64,000 bases of DNA, from positions 62,001 to 126,000 of the forward strand of contig JAHQWK010000002.1 of assembly GCA_029856145.1 (NCBI GenBank), given 5' to 3'. This document shows, one piece after another, positions 44,485 to 53,489 of the stretch; the first letter of the stretch is position 1; each line of letters begins with the position of its first letter. The notes below the pieces were generated by a model. That model was not told the origin of the DNA. It saw only the letters and a program-made list of their open reading frames with translations, and did no database searches. Both the position numbers and the translations under genes were made by a program. This DNA comes from Promethearchaeia archaeon (GTDB lineage: Archaea; Asgardarchaeota; Lokiarchaeia; Sigyniarchaeales; SOKP01).

Positions 44485-46464
44485 CTATACCTCTTCTAAA
44501 ATTGCGTCTATTTGTTTTTCATATTGTGGTTCTCTATAATATCTAAGGGTTATGGCTTCTGAAGGACAATTAGCCAAACAACTCCCACATCCTCTGCATA
44601 ATATCTCATTAACTTCCGCTCCATCGTCTTTTAGACTTATAGCATCATATGGGCAATTTAACTCACATAATCCACATTTTGCACATCGTTCTTTCTCAAC
44701 AGATGCTCGGATCAGTAAAATCCGATATTTATCTTTGCCCATAAGTCTGGCAAGTGAAGATGCTGCTGCTCTACCGTGAGCTATAGACTCAGCTATAGAT
44801 TTTGGACCTTGACTAACTCCTGCAAGTACGATTCCTGGAATTTTTGTATCTATAGGATTTAATCTAGCATGAAATTCTTTAAAGAAGCCATCTTGACTAG
44901 TTTCTAATTTAAGTATCTTTTCAATTTTATTAACCCCAGTAGCAGGAACCATCGATGCTGAAAGTATGACTAGATCAAATTCTAATTCCTTTAAACCACC
45001 AGATCCTAATGTATTTTGCATGATTATTTTTAGATTATGTGTTTTTGGATCTTCCTTAATCCTGCTAATATTTGTTCTTATATATTTAATACCTTCTTTT
45101 CTTGAGAGTGTGAAGTATTCTTCATAATCTTTTCCCGCAGCCCGCATATCCATGTAAGCAACTGAAATAGCCGCCTCTGGATAATGCTCTTTAATTAATT
45201 TACTGTTTTTTATAGAAATCATACAACATACTCCAGAACTACAATAAGTATTCATGTTTAAATCTCTTGAACCAACACATTGAATGAATAATATTCTCTT
45301 TGGTTCTTTTCCATCCGAAGGTCTGACTAAATGTCCTATTGTGGGTCCATTTGGAGCTAGCATTCTTTCAAGTTTCAATTGCGTTATTACGTTGGGATAT
45401 TTATTATAGCCTAAATATCCAGTTGGTGGTTCAAATTCATCCCACCCAGTTGCGACTGCAATTGAACCTACTTCTACTTCAACGATTTCATCTTTTTGAT
45501 CGAAATCAATAGCGTCTAGCTCACATGCACCTTTACACAATTCGCATTTGATACATCGTTCCATATCGATTTGAGCTAAAGAAGGAACTGCTTGAGCAAA
45601 TGAGGAATATATAGCCTTCCTTGGATCCATTCCCTCGTTGAATTCATTATATCCATATGCAGGACACACTTCAAAACATGCTCCACACCCGTTACAATCA
45701 TTTGTTACATACCGAGCTCTTTTTCTTATTTTTACAGTGAAATTCCCCACAAAACCAGAGACATCTTCAACTTCGCTATATGTATATAAATTTAGCCCCG
45801 GTGTTCTTGCTGATTGTAGCATTACGGGTCCTAATATTCATATACTACAATCATCTGTAGGAAATGTACGATCTAGTTTAGCCATTTTACCCCCTATTGT
45901 AGGACTCGTTTCTACAAGATGTACCTCAAATCCTTCTTCAGCAAGATCAATCCCTGCTGATAATCCTGCAACACCACCACCTACAATTAAAGCCTTTTTT
46001 GTGATATCAACTTCTTTAACTAATATTTTTTCTAAAACAGAAGCTCTTGCCACAGCAGATCGGATTATATCTTCAGCAACTCTTTGGGCTCCAGGTTTGT
46101 CCTTTTTATGTACAAAACTAGAATGTTCCCGTATATTTGCAAATTCAAGATAAGATGGATCAAGTCCCATTGATTCTAACACACTTTTGAAAACTGGTTC
46201 GTGAGTTTTAGGAGTACAAGACACCATAACTAATCTATTTGAATTACTTTCAATCATTTTTTCTTTTATAAATTCTGCACCGGGTTCAGTACAAAGACTA
46301 ATATAATCTAAAGCTTCAACAACACCTGGAAGGGTTTTGGAAAATTCCGCTAATGCTTTTGTATCAATAATTTCAGCGATATTTATACCTCACTGGCAAA
46401 TAAATACAGCAATCCTTGGTGTTTCTTCGTCATATTGAACTGTTTCGTCTTTAGTTTCTACCAT
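44485..46464 (-). CDS. hdrA: HdrA, heterodisulfide reductase subunit A-like selenoprotein with two in-frame TGA (Sec) codons
   Basis: A 659-residue flavoprotein, the electron-bifurcating subunit of Hdr complexes. TGA at 46390-46392 gives IAVFICQUGINIAE (Sec25), where the family has HCG, and TGA at 45838-45840 gives TDDCSIUILGPVM (Sec209), where it has Cys. Ignoring recoding splits the gene into three pieces. FAD binding is shown by KKALIVGGGVAGLSAGIDLA and the MvhD/Hdr-typical MVSCTPKTHEPVF precedes it. Four 4Fe-4S motifs follow: CNGCGACFEVCP, CIKCELCKGAC, CAKCGLCELNCP and CRGCGSCLANCP. It is co-transcribed with mvhD downstream; HdrB, HdrC and the hydrogenase subunits are not in the window. 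It probably couples hydrogen or formate oxidation to reduction of ferredoxin and a disulfide or similar acceptor. Confidence 0.93.
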
Positions 46465-46660
46465 TGCCTATTACCTTTCGATTTTTATTTAGTATTTTCC
46501 TCCAATTTATTTATCTTAATATCAATCTAAATACAAATGTTATAATCTAATTAAATAAATTTAAATCAAAAATGTTTCTTATATCTTTTATAATATTATT
46601 AGTTAAAAATCATTTTAATAATAAATTGAATTTTTAAAACCTAAAACGAATTTCAATATT

Positions 46661-47080
46661 ATGGTAATTCTTATGCTTTTTCAAATTCCTTCAATAGAAG
46701 AGATGATACCTATTATCATTGCTGTTTGTTTACTTCTTGGAGATATTTTAATTCTAAAGCTAGGTTTAGCAATAACCAAGGCTCAAGAAAAAACGGATTT
46801 TAAATGGGTTGCAGGCAGTTTTGGTATTCAATTTGGTGTAATTTTCTTTATTAGTACTCCAATGATTTTAGGTGGTTGGACAGGGCAATTAGCTGAGGGA
46901 CCACCAATTCTATTGATAATCCTTACAGTGATTTTCTGTGCATTTATAGATTTAAATATAATAAATATCCTTCATAAAGTCGGTATGGTAAGATCTCTTA
47001 TTATAGTGATATTGATCTTAGGTCCTATTACTTACGCTATGTCTCTTTTAGGCTCAAATTTAGGCGCACTTGTAGGATAG
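46661..47080 (+). CDS. Four-helix membrane protein
   Basis: A 139-residue, very hydrophobic protein with four predicted transmembrane helices (about 12-35, 48-70, 80-102 and 110-135) and short loops. No conserved motif is recognised. It is divergent from hdrA and convergent with pyrF, only 13 bases from it. Confidence 0.55.
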   Translation: MVILMLFQIPSIEEMIPIIIAVCLLLGDILILKLGLAITKAQEKTDFKWVAGSFGIQFGVIFFISTPMILGGWTGQLAEGPPILLIILTVIFCAFIDLNIINILHKVGMVRSLIIVILILGPITYAMSLLGSNLGALVG

Positions 47081-47093
47081 AGTTGAAATTTTC

Positions 47094-48014
47094 CTAAATT
47101 CCTATCTCTGCATTGATACTTTTATTCATATCAATAATTTCATATCTAGCTGCTTTCCCAAATTCCTCTGGAGGATATTGTTTATTTTTATTATACGCAA
47201 AAATTATTCCTCTTGAAGAGTTTACAAGACCTCCTAAACCATTCTTATAAAAGCCATGTTTTATGTCCTTCGCTTGAGCTCCTTGAGCACCATAACCAGG
47301 AATTAAGATAAATGAATTTATAACAACTTCACGAATTTTTTTTAACTCTTGAGGATAGGTTGCTCCAACAACCGCACCTATATTAGTAAAATTAGAAAAT
47401 TTTTGTAAATCATTACTCCATTTATAGATTAATTCAGCCATTTGGAGATAATTTCTTTTTAAAATTTGTGCTTTAACCTCAAATTGTGTTATTTCTTGAG
47501 ATATATTTTCCAGTTTTATGCTAAATATGTCTTGAAATTCCTTACTACTTGGATTTGAAGTCTTTACAAGTATAAACACGCCTTTTTCTTTATAATCCAA
47601 AAAAGGCTTAACCCCATCAAATCCTAAATATCCATTTATCGTACATGCATCAGCTTTAAAATTTTTAAATAAGCTATAAGCATATGCTTCAGAAGTACTT
47701 CCAATATCATTTCGCTTTGCATCTAATATTACTAATAAATCATTTTTATGAGCAAATTTTATAGTTTCCTTTAATGCACCCAAAGCTTCATATTTTTCAT
47801 AAAAAGCTATTTGGGGTTTAACAACAGGGATTAATTCATATGTATTTTCAATTAAAATTTTATTAAATTCAGTAATAATCTTATTTGGCTCTTTTAATTC
47901 TTCGATTAGATATTGAGGAATTTCTCCTTCATTATCCATTCTGGGATCAAGCCCCATAGAGACAACAGACTTTTTCTCTTTTATAAGTTGAATTAAATCC
48001 TCTATAAAATTCAT
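47094..48014 (-). CDS. pyrF: Orotidine-5'-phosphate decarboxylase (type 2)
   Basis: A 306-residue enzyme that decarboxylates OMP to UMP, the last step of de novo pyrimidine synthesis. It shows the type 2 (longer, mycobacterial-like) pattern: VVSMGLDPRMDNEGEIP, VKPQIAFYEKYEALG, and the catalytic LDAKRNDIGSTSEAYA with Lys and two Asp. ACTINGYLGFDGVKPFL, GAVVGATYPQELKKIR and the phosphate loop ILIPGYGAQGAQAKDI, then VNSSRGIIFAY, complete the barrel. Length fits type 2. It borders the foreign island to its right and no other pyr gene is close. Confidence 0.93.
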   Translation of the reverse strand: MNFIEDLIQLIKEKKSVVSMGLDPRMDNEGEIPQYLIEELKEPNKIITEFNKILIENTYELIPVVKPQIAFYEKYEALGALKETIKFAHKNDLLVILDAKRNDIGSTSEAYAYSLFKNFKADACTINGYLGFDGVKPFLDYKEKGVFILVKTSNPSSKEFQDIFSIKLENISQEITQFEVKAQILKRNYLQMAELIYKWSNDLQKFSNFTNIGAVVGATYPQELKKIREVVINSFILIPGYGAQGAQAKDIKHGFYKNGLGGLVNSSRGIIFAYNKNKQYPPEEFGKAARYEIIDMNKSINAEIGI

Positions 48015-48075
48015 GATTTACCAAGCTTTATTTTGTGTTTTTTAATTAATAAGCAATACATTTAGTAATTGTTGG

Positions 48076-48114
48076 CAATGAATGATCCAAATTTTAGAAA
48101 TTTTTGGCAATAAT
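48076..48114. repeat. 39-bp direct repeat, left copy, flanking the foreign island
   Basis: The 39 bases beginning CAATGAATGATCCAAATTTT recur at 50355-50393 in the same orientation with two differences. The pair brackets the compositionally distinct segment between them, as target-site duplications, attachment sites or recombined repeats would. Confidence 0.75.
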
Positions 48115-48239
48115 GGACTCATTTCCAATTTTACTTTTAATCTGCTTGTTATATGAATAATTTTTTAAGAATTTGAATTTGATGTTTTCTTTTCTTTAAA
48201 TTCTTTACTCTCAATATCCAATTCAATAAAGGAGTTAAA

Positions 48240-48436
48240 TTAGAAATTGAGGAAAATTAAAATCTCGATTTGAAACCTTATTATCAAACCTTTTTCATTT
48301 TTCTTTATTAAATTTCCTTTTCTATCAATTTCACTTTTACAATAACCACAAGTCCAACCGCCCCACACAACTTGTTTAAACTAGTTGCCCATCTAAAAAA
48401 TGGCAAGGGATTTTTGCAAACTGGACAGTTTACCAT
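48240..48436 (-). pseudogene. Frameshifted zinc-ribbon gene
   Basis: The frame from ATG 48436 encodes MVNCPVCKNPLPFFRWATSL with the first Cys pair. Near 48365 the sense continues in another frame with WGGWTCGYCKSEIDRKGNLI, supplying the second pair, and ends at 48240. A single indel therefore breaks a ~65-residue zinc-ribbon protein. It could be a sequencing error, but it lies in an island with other broken genes. Confidence 0.5.
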
Positions 48437-48829
48437 ATTATCATTACAAATAGAAACTATAAAAATCTTTGTGAAAAAGAAAAAAGTGCCCATCTTCTTT
48501 TTTAGAATAAAAGAAGCAAAAAATAGGCGACTCACAAACAGAAAAAATAGTACAACAATTTCTCAAATTGATTTGCCCGCCCTAAAGAGAATTTTTAACT
48601 CACGAGGAAACTTTTAGTTTCAGCTCGTGCCTCGCAATAAATTACTCGGTCTGGGAACAGCAGATTAAGAGGTAATTTCTTTTTGCTTCGCAAATCTACT
48701 TCGTGCAGACCAGAAATTAGCCCAAATTGTTTGCCTATTTTATTATTTAGGTACTGCAAACAACTTCTCTTAATCGCGATGTTAATTGCAATTCAGAAGT
48801 CGGCTTAATAAACAAAAATGGGCAAATTT
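48437..48829. other. Non-coding spacer with several strong hairpins
   Basis: No convincing gene. CACGAG-GAAACT-TTT-AGTTTC-AG-CTCGTG (48601-48629) is a near-perfect hairpin. GGTCTG (48648-48653) pairs with CAGACC (48706-48711), and TAATTTCT (48673-48680) pairs with AGAAATTA (48712-48719). The texture differs from the A/T-only spacers elsewhere in the window and looks bacterial. Confidence 0.45.
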
Positions 48830-49132
48830 TTAGATTAATTTGTCGAGCGTTTTGTATGTATGTTGAACAGCACTTTGTTCTAATGTTTCTCTAACACCTG
48901 TAACAATTGAAGCTCCTCTTTCAGCGTAATCTCCACTTGCACTTATTGTCGCTTGATATTTTCCCTCTCGTGTTACAGAATCAACTCTAAGTGTGCTTTC
49001 ACCATTATTCTGAGTTAAATGAAAATTAAATGGAACTTTTTTCCCAATCAATAATTTAAGGACAACGGGTGTAACCACAAAATGCAGCTCGTAAAAAACA
49101 TAAGCAAAAATCAAAGAAATGCTAAAATTCAA
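48830..49132 (-). CDS. Hypothetical protein in the foreign island
   Basis: Up to 100 residues. A hydrophobic N-terminus (VTPVVLKLLIG) is followed by a soluble part with beta-strands (STLRVDSVTREGKYQATISA) and a final helix. The start is only a TTG and upstream coding is unclear, so the N-terminus may be wrong or truncated. It follows the DUF4256-like gene by nine bases. Codon use is less A/T-biased than in flanking archaeal genes. Confidence 0.35.
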   Translation of the reverse strand: MNFSISLIFAYVFYELHFVVTPVVLKLLIGKKVPFNFHLTQNNGESTLRVDSVTREGKYQATISASGDYAERGASIVTGVRETLEQSAVQHTYKTLDKLI

Positions 49133-49141
49133 AGTCCAAAT

Positions 49142-49744
49142 TTAGACCCTTAGTGAGCCACGGAACGCCCTAACGCCATAGAAAGAGGGCGCACTATTAT
49201 GATACACGAAGAAATGGCCGTAGCGGCGATCAACAAAGATGGCGCCGCCGAGTTTTCTAATATCAGAAGGTGTTTTCACCCAGCTCGACGTCTTCGTATC
49301 GAAATTTCCAAGTTTCTGCAACTCTCGATATTGTTTTTCCGTTAAAAGCTCAATGCCCATGGCAGCTGCCATATCAATAGTGTTACCTTTTGGATGCACC
49401 CCTCGCTTTTCCCTCGCCTCCTGCCCTTCACGGTCGTAACAAACATTTCTGCGGCCTTTAGGACTTTCCGTTGAACAATCATAAAAAATGTATTCACCCG
49501 TCTTTTTATCATGACCAACAACATCCGGTTCACCGCCAGTTCTTTCCATTTCATTGATTGACCACAGTTTTTCAGAATTAGCTTCCAGCTTTGCTTGTAC
49601 TTTAGCCCATTCAAGACCTTTATGGTGGTTCATATTTTTCTCAAAACGGGCTTTCAATGCTCTGAGTAGTTCTTCACGTTGTTCTGGTGAAAATTCTTTT
49701 TTGAATGCAGTAATTGATGGCTTGCGCATAATCATAGTATTCAT
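49142..49744 (-). CDS. DUF4256-like protein, probably horizontally acquired
   Basis: A 200-residue protein resembling the DUF4256 family, which is common in bacteria. It has FSPEQREELLRALKARFEKN near the start, GHDKKTGEYIFYDCSTESPK, and GRRNVCYDREGQEAR. NTIDMAAAMGIELLTEKQYR follows, and RRYGHFFVYHNSAPSFYGVR with FRGSLRV close it. Length matches the family; its biochemical role is unknown. GC content is visibly higher than in neighbouring genes (for example 49200-49260). It lies between 39-bp direct repeats with broken genes around it. Transfer from a bacterium is likely; a contaminating contig join is the alternative. Confidence 0.75.
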   Translation of the reverse strand: MNTMIMRKPSITAFKKEFSPEQREELLRALKARFEKNMNHHKGLEWAKVQAKLEANSEKLWSINEMERTGGEPDVVGHDKKTGEYIFYDCSTESPKGRRNVCYDREGQEAREKRGVHPKGNTIDMAAAMGIELLTEKQYRELQKLGNFDTKTSSWVKTPSDIRKLGGAIFVDRRYGHFFVYHNSAPSFYGVRAFRGSLRV

Positions 49745-49767
49745 TCTGAGTTTATAAAATTATCTAG

Positions 49768-49860
49768 GTAGGGAAGGACATTTTATGTCCTAATTGTGGT
49801 GAAAAATTAGAAAACAATCGACTTAATATCTGTTCTTACTGTGGTTCTAAAATCAATTAG
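49768..49860 (+). pseudogene. 3' fragment of a zinc-ribbon gene
   Basis: Thirty in-frame codons after a TAG, with no start codon, encode DILCPNCGEKLENNRLNICS and YCGSKIN, a complete Cys4 ribbon of the kind that ends many archaeal proteins. The 5' part is missing exactly where the foreign-looking DUF4256 gene begins, so it is probably a gene truncated by the insertion. Confidence 0.5.
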
Positions 49861-49863
49861 TTT

Positions 49864-50181
49864 TTAAGTTTTCTTTTGTTTGTTTTCTTTAAATAAGTAA
49901 GTTAGAAGATCGCTCCAATTTTTTATAACATATTCAGACCACTCACCCCGATGCAAAGCTTTTCGAATGCCATTCATTTCTTTATCTGTAGTTCAGTCTA
50001 TTTTATTTTTACTCTTCTTAAATTCTATTAATATTTTTATAGCATTTTCTAGTCCTCTCATACCTTCAAATTTATTTTTAGGTAATTCTGCTTCTCCAAA
50101 AATATATAAAAGTAGATCTTTAGCTATGTTTTTACAATAACTTCTATACTTAACACTTATAGTTGTTTTCCCATCAAACAG
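49864..50181 (-). pseudogene. Degraded hypothetical gene with internal TGA
   Basis: A 105-codon open stretch lacks a start codon and has one in-frame TGA at 49993-49995, in the context KNKID-stop-TTDKEMNGIR. Codons on both sides read as one protein (FGEAELPKNKFEGMRGLENA, then KALHRGEWSEYVIKNWSDLL). The TGA probably replaces a Trp codon (TGG). The context is not that of a known selenoprotein. An upstream TAG at 50182-50184 ends recognisable coding. The family is not recognised. Confidence 0.45.
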
Positions 50182-50512
50182 CTATCCATTGCCATTATTT
50201 TTTAATAAGATGATTGTCAAGAATTTCCAGAATTTTATAAGTAGGAATTGTCTATTGATAGATGTGAAAAATAATTATTGCCATTATTTTTCAAAATTTA
50301 CATCAGTTATTATGTATTTTAAATAATCTTGGTAATGCTCTTAATATTTATTGACAATGAATGATCCAAATTTTAGAAATTTTTAGCAATGATATATTAT
50401 TGTCAATTTTCTTTAATTTATAATAATGAAGAGACATATCTTATATTTTTTTGTAAAAAATAGTTATTATTTTAGTTAGAAAAATATTAGAATAAATAAG
50501 GTAAAGAAAATT
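50182..50512. other. AT-rich spacer with short repeats
   Basis: No gene. ATTGCCATTATTTTT occurs twice (50188-50202 and 50277-50291), and the right copy of the 39-bp repeat lies at 50355-50393. The last 100 bases presumably carry the promoter of the aldehyde dehydrogenase. Confidence 0.45.
50355..50393. repeat. 39-bp direct repeat, right copy
   Basis: Same orientation as 48076-48114 with 37 of 39 bases identical. The 2240 bases between the copies hold the DUF4256-like gene, an orphan frame, palindromic spacers and three broken genes. Confidence 0.75.
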
Positions 50513-52012
50513 ATGATAGAAAGTATAAATCCAGCAACACTTGAATTAAATGGAAAAGTTAAAGAAACTGATTTAGAAAAACTTGACAAAATTTTTGAAA
50601 ATTCAAGAAAAGCTCAAAAAATATGGGCAAAATTACCATTGAAAGCAAGAGCGAGAAAAATTATTAAAGTCAATGAAGTGGTTTCTCAACAATTTGATGA
50701 AATTTCATTATTAATTTCAAAAGAAGTAGGGAAACCACCTTCGGAAGCTTTCACTAATGAGGTATATGGCGTAGTAGACTCAACATTTCATTATTATATT
50801 TCAGTAGAAGAAATATTAGGAAAAGTAGAAGAAATTCCTTTAGGATTTTATGAATCCTTGGATAAAAGAAGTTTTTTACTATATAAGCCCCTTGGTGTTA
50901 TATGTGTTATTGGTCCCTATAATTACCCTTTTGCTATACCTTTTCAACAAATCGTTCAAAGTCTTATGGCTGGTAATAGTGTAATCTTTAAACCCTCATC
51001 AGATACAGTTTTAGTTGGACAAAAGATTCAGGAAATTTTTGATAGTATTAATATACCTGAAAATCTTGTTCAAACCGTCTTTGGAGATGGTTCTAAGATA
51101 GGAAATTCTTTAGTTGACAAAGCAGATAAAATTTTATTCACGGGGAGCACCTCAACTGGAAAAAAAATAATGCAACGAGCAGCGCAAACTTTAACGGAGG
51201 TTACACTTGAACTTGGTGGGAAATCTGCAATGATCGTATTTCCAGATGCAGATATTGAAAGAGCGGTGTTAGCCGCAAGATGGGGTGTATTCACTAATTC
51301 CGGTCAAGTCTGCGCTTCAGTAAAAAGATTATATCTTCATTCAGATATCTATGACACCTTTTTAACTAAACTAATTCAATTAACAAAAGAATTGAAACAA
51401 GGAATTCCAACAGAACCAGGTGTGGATATTGGTGCAATGATAAATGAAGAACAATTAAACTTTGTAGATAAAATGGTTAAAATAGGTGTAGATGAAGGTG
51501 CTAAAATTTTAACAGGTGGTCAAAGAAATCCTAATTTTAAGGGTTATTTTTATGAACCAACGATTCTAGCTGATGCAACTAATGATATGAAAGTGGTTCA
51601 AGAAGAAATATTTGGACCTGTCCTAGTTGTATTAAAATTCACCAGTGATACTGAAGTTATTGAGATGGTTAATAACAATCAATATGGCTTGACCTCTTGT
51701 GTATGGACAAAGGATATAAAATTTGGTCAAAAAATAGCTGAAGAAATAGACACAGGTACGGTAATGATAAATGAAGTCGTTTATACTTTCGCTCTTGCAC
51801 CCACACCTTGGGGAGGCACAAAAAACTCTGGAATCGGGAGATCTCATGGGAAGTTAGGATTTTATGAAGTTGTAAGGCCTCTTCATATCAATATTGATCA
51901 ATATAAAGGTCCAGACCTATGGTGGATACCATATGATAACGATTATCAGGTTATTGTTGAGAATTTTAAAAATATAGCCAAAAGTCTAGTAGTACAGGAT
52001 TTAGATGATTAA
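50513..52012 (+). CDS. NAD(P)-dependent aldehyde dehydrogenase
   Basis: A 499-residue ALDH-superfamily enzyme that oxidises an aldehyde to an acid. Motifs: CVIGPYNYPFAIP (Asn of the oxyanion hole), FKPSSDTVLVG with the cofactor Lys, LFTGSTSTGKKIMQ (nucleotide-binding), LTEVTLELGGKSAMIVFPDA with the catalytic Glu, and FTNSGQVCASVKRLYLH with the nucleophilic Cys. EEIFGPVLVVLKF and the C-terminal WGGTKNSGIGRSHGKLGF complete it. The extra ~40 residues at the end (KGPDLWWIPYDND) resemble a subgroup near succinate-semialdehyde and non-phosphorylating glyceraldehyde-3-phosphate dehydrogenases. Substrate is not determinable. It stands alone. Confidence 0.9.
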   Translation: MIESINPATLELNGKVKETDLEKLDKIFENSRKAQKIWAKLPLKARARKIIKVNEVVSQQFDEISLLISKEVGKPPSEAFTNEVYGVVDSTFHYYISVEEILGKVEEIPLGFYESLDKRSFLLYKPLGVICVIGPYNYPFAIPFQQIVQSLMAGNSVIFKPSSDTVLVGQKIQEIFDSINIPENLVQTVFGDGSKIGNSLVDKADKILFTGSTSTGKKIMQRAAQTLTEVTLELGGKSAMIVFPDADIERAVLAARWGVFTNSGQVCASVKRLYLHSDIYDTFLTKLIQLTKELKQGIPTEPGVDIGAMINEEQLNFVDKMVKIGVDEGAKILTGGQRNPNFKGYFYEPTILADATNDMKVVQEEIFGPVLVVLKFTSDTEVIEMVNNNQYGLTSCVWTKDIKFGQKIAEEIDTGTVMINEVVYTFALAPTPWGGTKNSGIGRSHGKLGFYEVVRPLHINIDQYKGPDLWWIPYDNDYQVIVENFKNIAKSLVVQDLDD

Positions 52013-52121
52013 ATGACGTATTACGTTTCACCAAAGTGAATTAGGGAAGAATATACTGAATATCAAAGGAGAACAAACGCATTGTTTCCGAATTTGAAAA
52101 AAAGAAAATTTAAGATTCAAA

Positions 52122-52565
52122 ATGAAAAAATTAACAATCAGGAATAATAAATATTTATTTTCGGCTTCCATTTCAATGCTGATTTATTCTATCCTCGAAA
52201 TTATAGATAGTATTGTAATTATCCTAATGGCACTAAATTTAATACCGAACCTTTCTTTAGTACTTAAGTTTTATGTTCCTATAATACAACAGCTATTAGA
52301 ATCTCAACCTCTAACTTTGGCACCCATTTTCTGGGCATTTACCTTAATGCGAGTTATTTCCACGATCGGTCTTTTTAAAAATTTATTATGGGGATTTTGG
52401 ATTGGGATAATAAGTTTAACGATTTCAATGCTCCTAGCTATTATATTTCTACCTTTTGGGGCTCTTGAACTTCTCGCATGTAGCGTAATCCTTATTCTAC
52501 TAATAGTTGGGTTTTGTGATAATCAACCAATCTTAAAGATTAAGAAAGAAAACTATAAGGATTAA
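52122..52565 (+). CDS. Four-helix membrane protein
   Basis: A 147-residue membrane protein with four hydrophobic helices (about 12-36, 62-86, 90-107, 110-135) and a basic C-terminus. No conserved family motif is recognised. It follows the aldehyde dehydrogenase by ~110 bases, without obvious functional linkage. Confidence 0.55.
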   Translation: MKKLTIRNNKYLFSASISMLIYSILEIIDSIVIILMALNLIPNLSLVLKFYVPIIQQLLESQPLTLAPIFWAFTLMRVISTIGLFKNLLWGFWIGIISLTISMLLAIIFLPFGALELLACSVILILLIVGFCDNQPILKIKKENYKD

Positions 52566-52681
52566 AATGATGAAATCCATACATAACTGATACATCATTG
52601 GCACTTTTCTCAGGTAGCATCCTCTCCCTTGAAGCAAAGATGGTGATGGTTCCGGAAAATTATAAAAATCTTTATATAATA

Positions 52682-53122
52682 TTACTTTGTTAATTTAATG
52701 CGAACCCATATTGGAGGAGATCCCAAATTGATTTTCTCAATATCATATTGATTTACAAATTGAGTTTTTTCTTTTATAGCTTTAAATTCATAAAAATTGT
52801 AAGTCATTTTTATTTGTTTTTTTAGGAAATGCGGAACAAATCTTTTAATTAAAAAAGTTTCTCCTTTCAAATTCGCTTTTATAGAGATTTTACTACTCTT
52901 ATTAAATCGTAAAATCTCTTTCATTGCATCCAATCCGCTTACAATCGGCATACGATGATCCATTATGATTATATCGGGTGTTTCAAGACCGTTTCTTATT
53001 TTCTCAATTGCTTCCTTGCCGTTACTAGCAAAATTTATCGTTTTAAATCCCGCTTCATCTAATATCATCTTATAAAGCATAAGCACAGAACGATCGTCGT
53101 CGACAACAAAGATTTTGGTGAT
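52682..53122 (-). CDS. Response-regulator receiver protein with atypical start and C-terminus
   Basis: Receiver-domain sequence begins TKIFVVDDDRSVLMLYKMIL with the acidic triad and contains the phospho-acceptor in IIIMDHRMPIVSGLDAMKEI. After the fourth strand the usual Ser/Thr and Lys signatures are replaced by KANLKGETFLIKRFVPHFL and a small beta-rich tail, so it is a receiver cut short and fused to another module. The codon where ATG is expected is ATC (53120-53122), six bases after a perfect GGTGA. The first ordinary start in frame (GTG at 53086) would delete the acidic triad. Either ATC is used, or ATG was mutated or misread. No histidine kinase is nearby. Confidence 0.55.
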   Translation of the reverse strand: MTKIFVVDDDRSVLMLYKMILDEAGFKTINFASNGKEAIEKIRNGLETPDIIIMDHRMPIVSGLDAMKEILRFNKSSKISIKANLKGETFLIKRFVPHFLKKQIKMTYNFYEFKAIKEKTQFVNQYDIEKINLGSPPIWVRIKLTK

Positions 53123-53489
53123 GGGAATTCACCAATATTAAATATAATATAAATATTATATAAGAATTCGTTTATAATATTGTGGCATTAATAATCCTAT
53201 AGATCAACATATAACTTCTTAGATAATGAATCCATTGAACATTACCATATGTAGAAGAGAAACCCGATTTTTTATCGCTTGTTTCGAGCATCTAATGGAA
53301 AGATTATCAATACCTATATAAATGCGACTTATAAGGTATTTAAAAAAGCATTCCCAAAGACTATTTTAGCTGATGGGAAAGAATATATAGGGTTATCTCC
53401 CTATTATATTTCTATATTGAGAGACTTCTCATTTATTGTTAAAAGTTACAATTTCATAATACAAAATCAAATATCAAAAAATAAAATCT
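53123..53489. other. Spacer with a possible broken frame
   Basis: On the plus strand, NFLDNESIEHYHM ends in TAG at 53252 and the same frame continues RLFRASNGKIINTYINATYK and KAFPKTILADGKEYIG before running into the hisS 3' end. It may be the ruin of a gene, perhaps a transposase, but I cannot identify it. The rest is AT-rich. Confidence 0.25.

Noticed and set aside
48437..48535. N-terminal extension of the broken zinc-ribbon gene
   Set aside because: The Phe/Lys-rich translation upstream of MVNCPVC looks non-coding, and the ATG at 48436 is better placed.
48372..48617. 81-residue plus-strand frame in the island spacer
   Set aside because: Basic, low-complexity translation overlapping the broken zinc ribbon and the hairpin; no start signal.
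49993..49995. Possible further selenocysteine TGA in the degraded gene
   Set aside because: The context (KID-TGA-TTDKE) fits a lost Trp codon, the gene has no start and an upstream stop, and no selenoprotein family is recognised.
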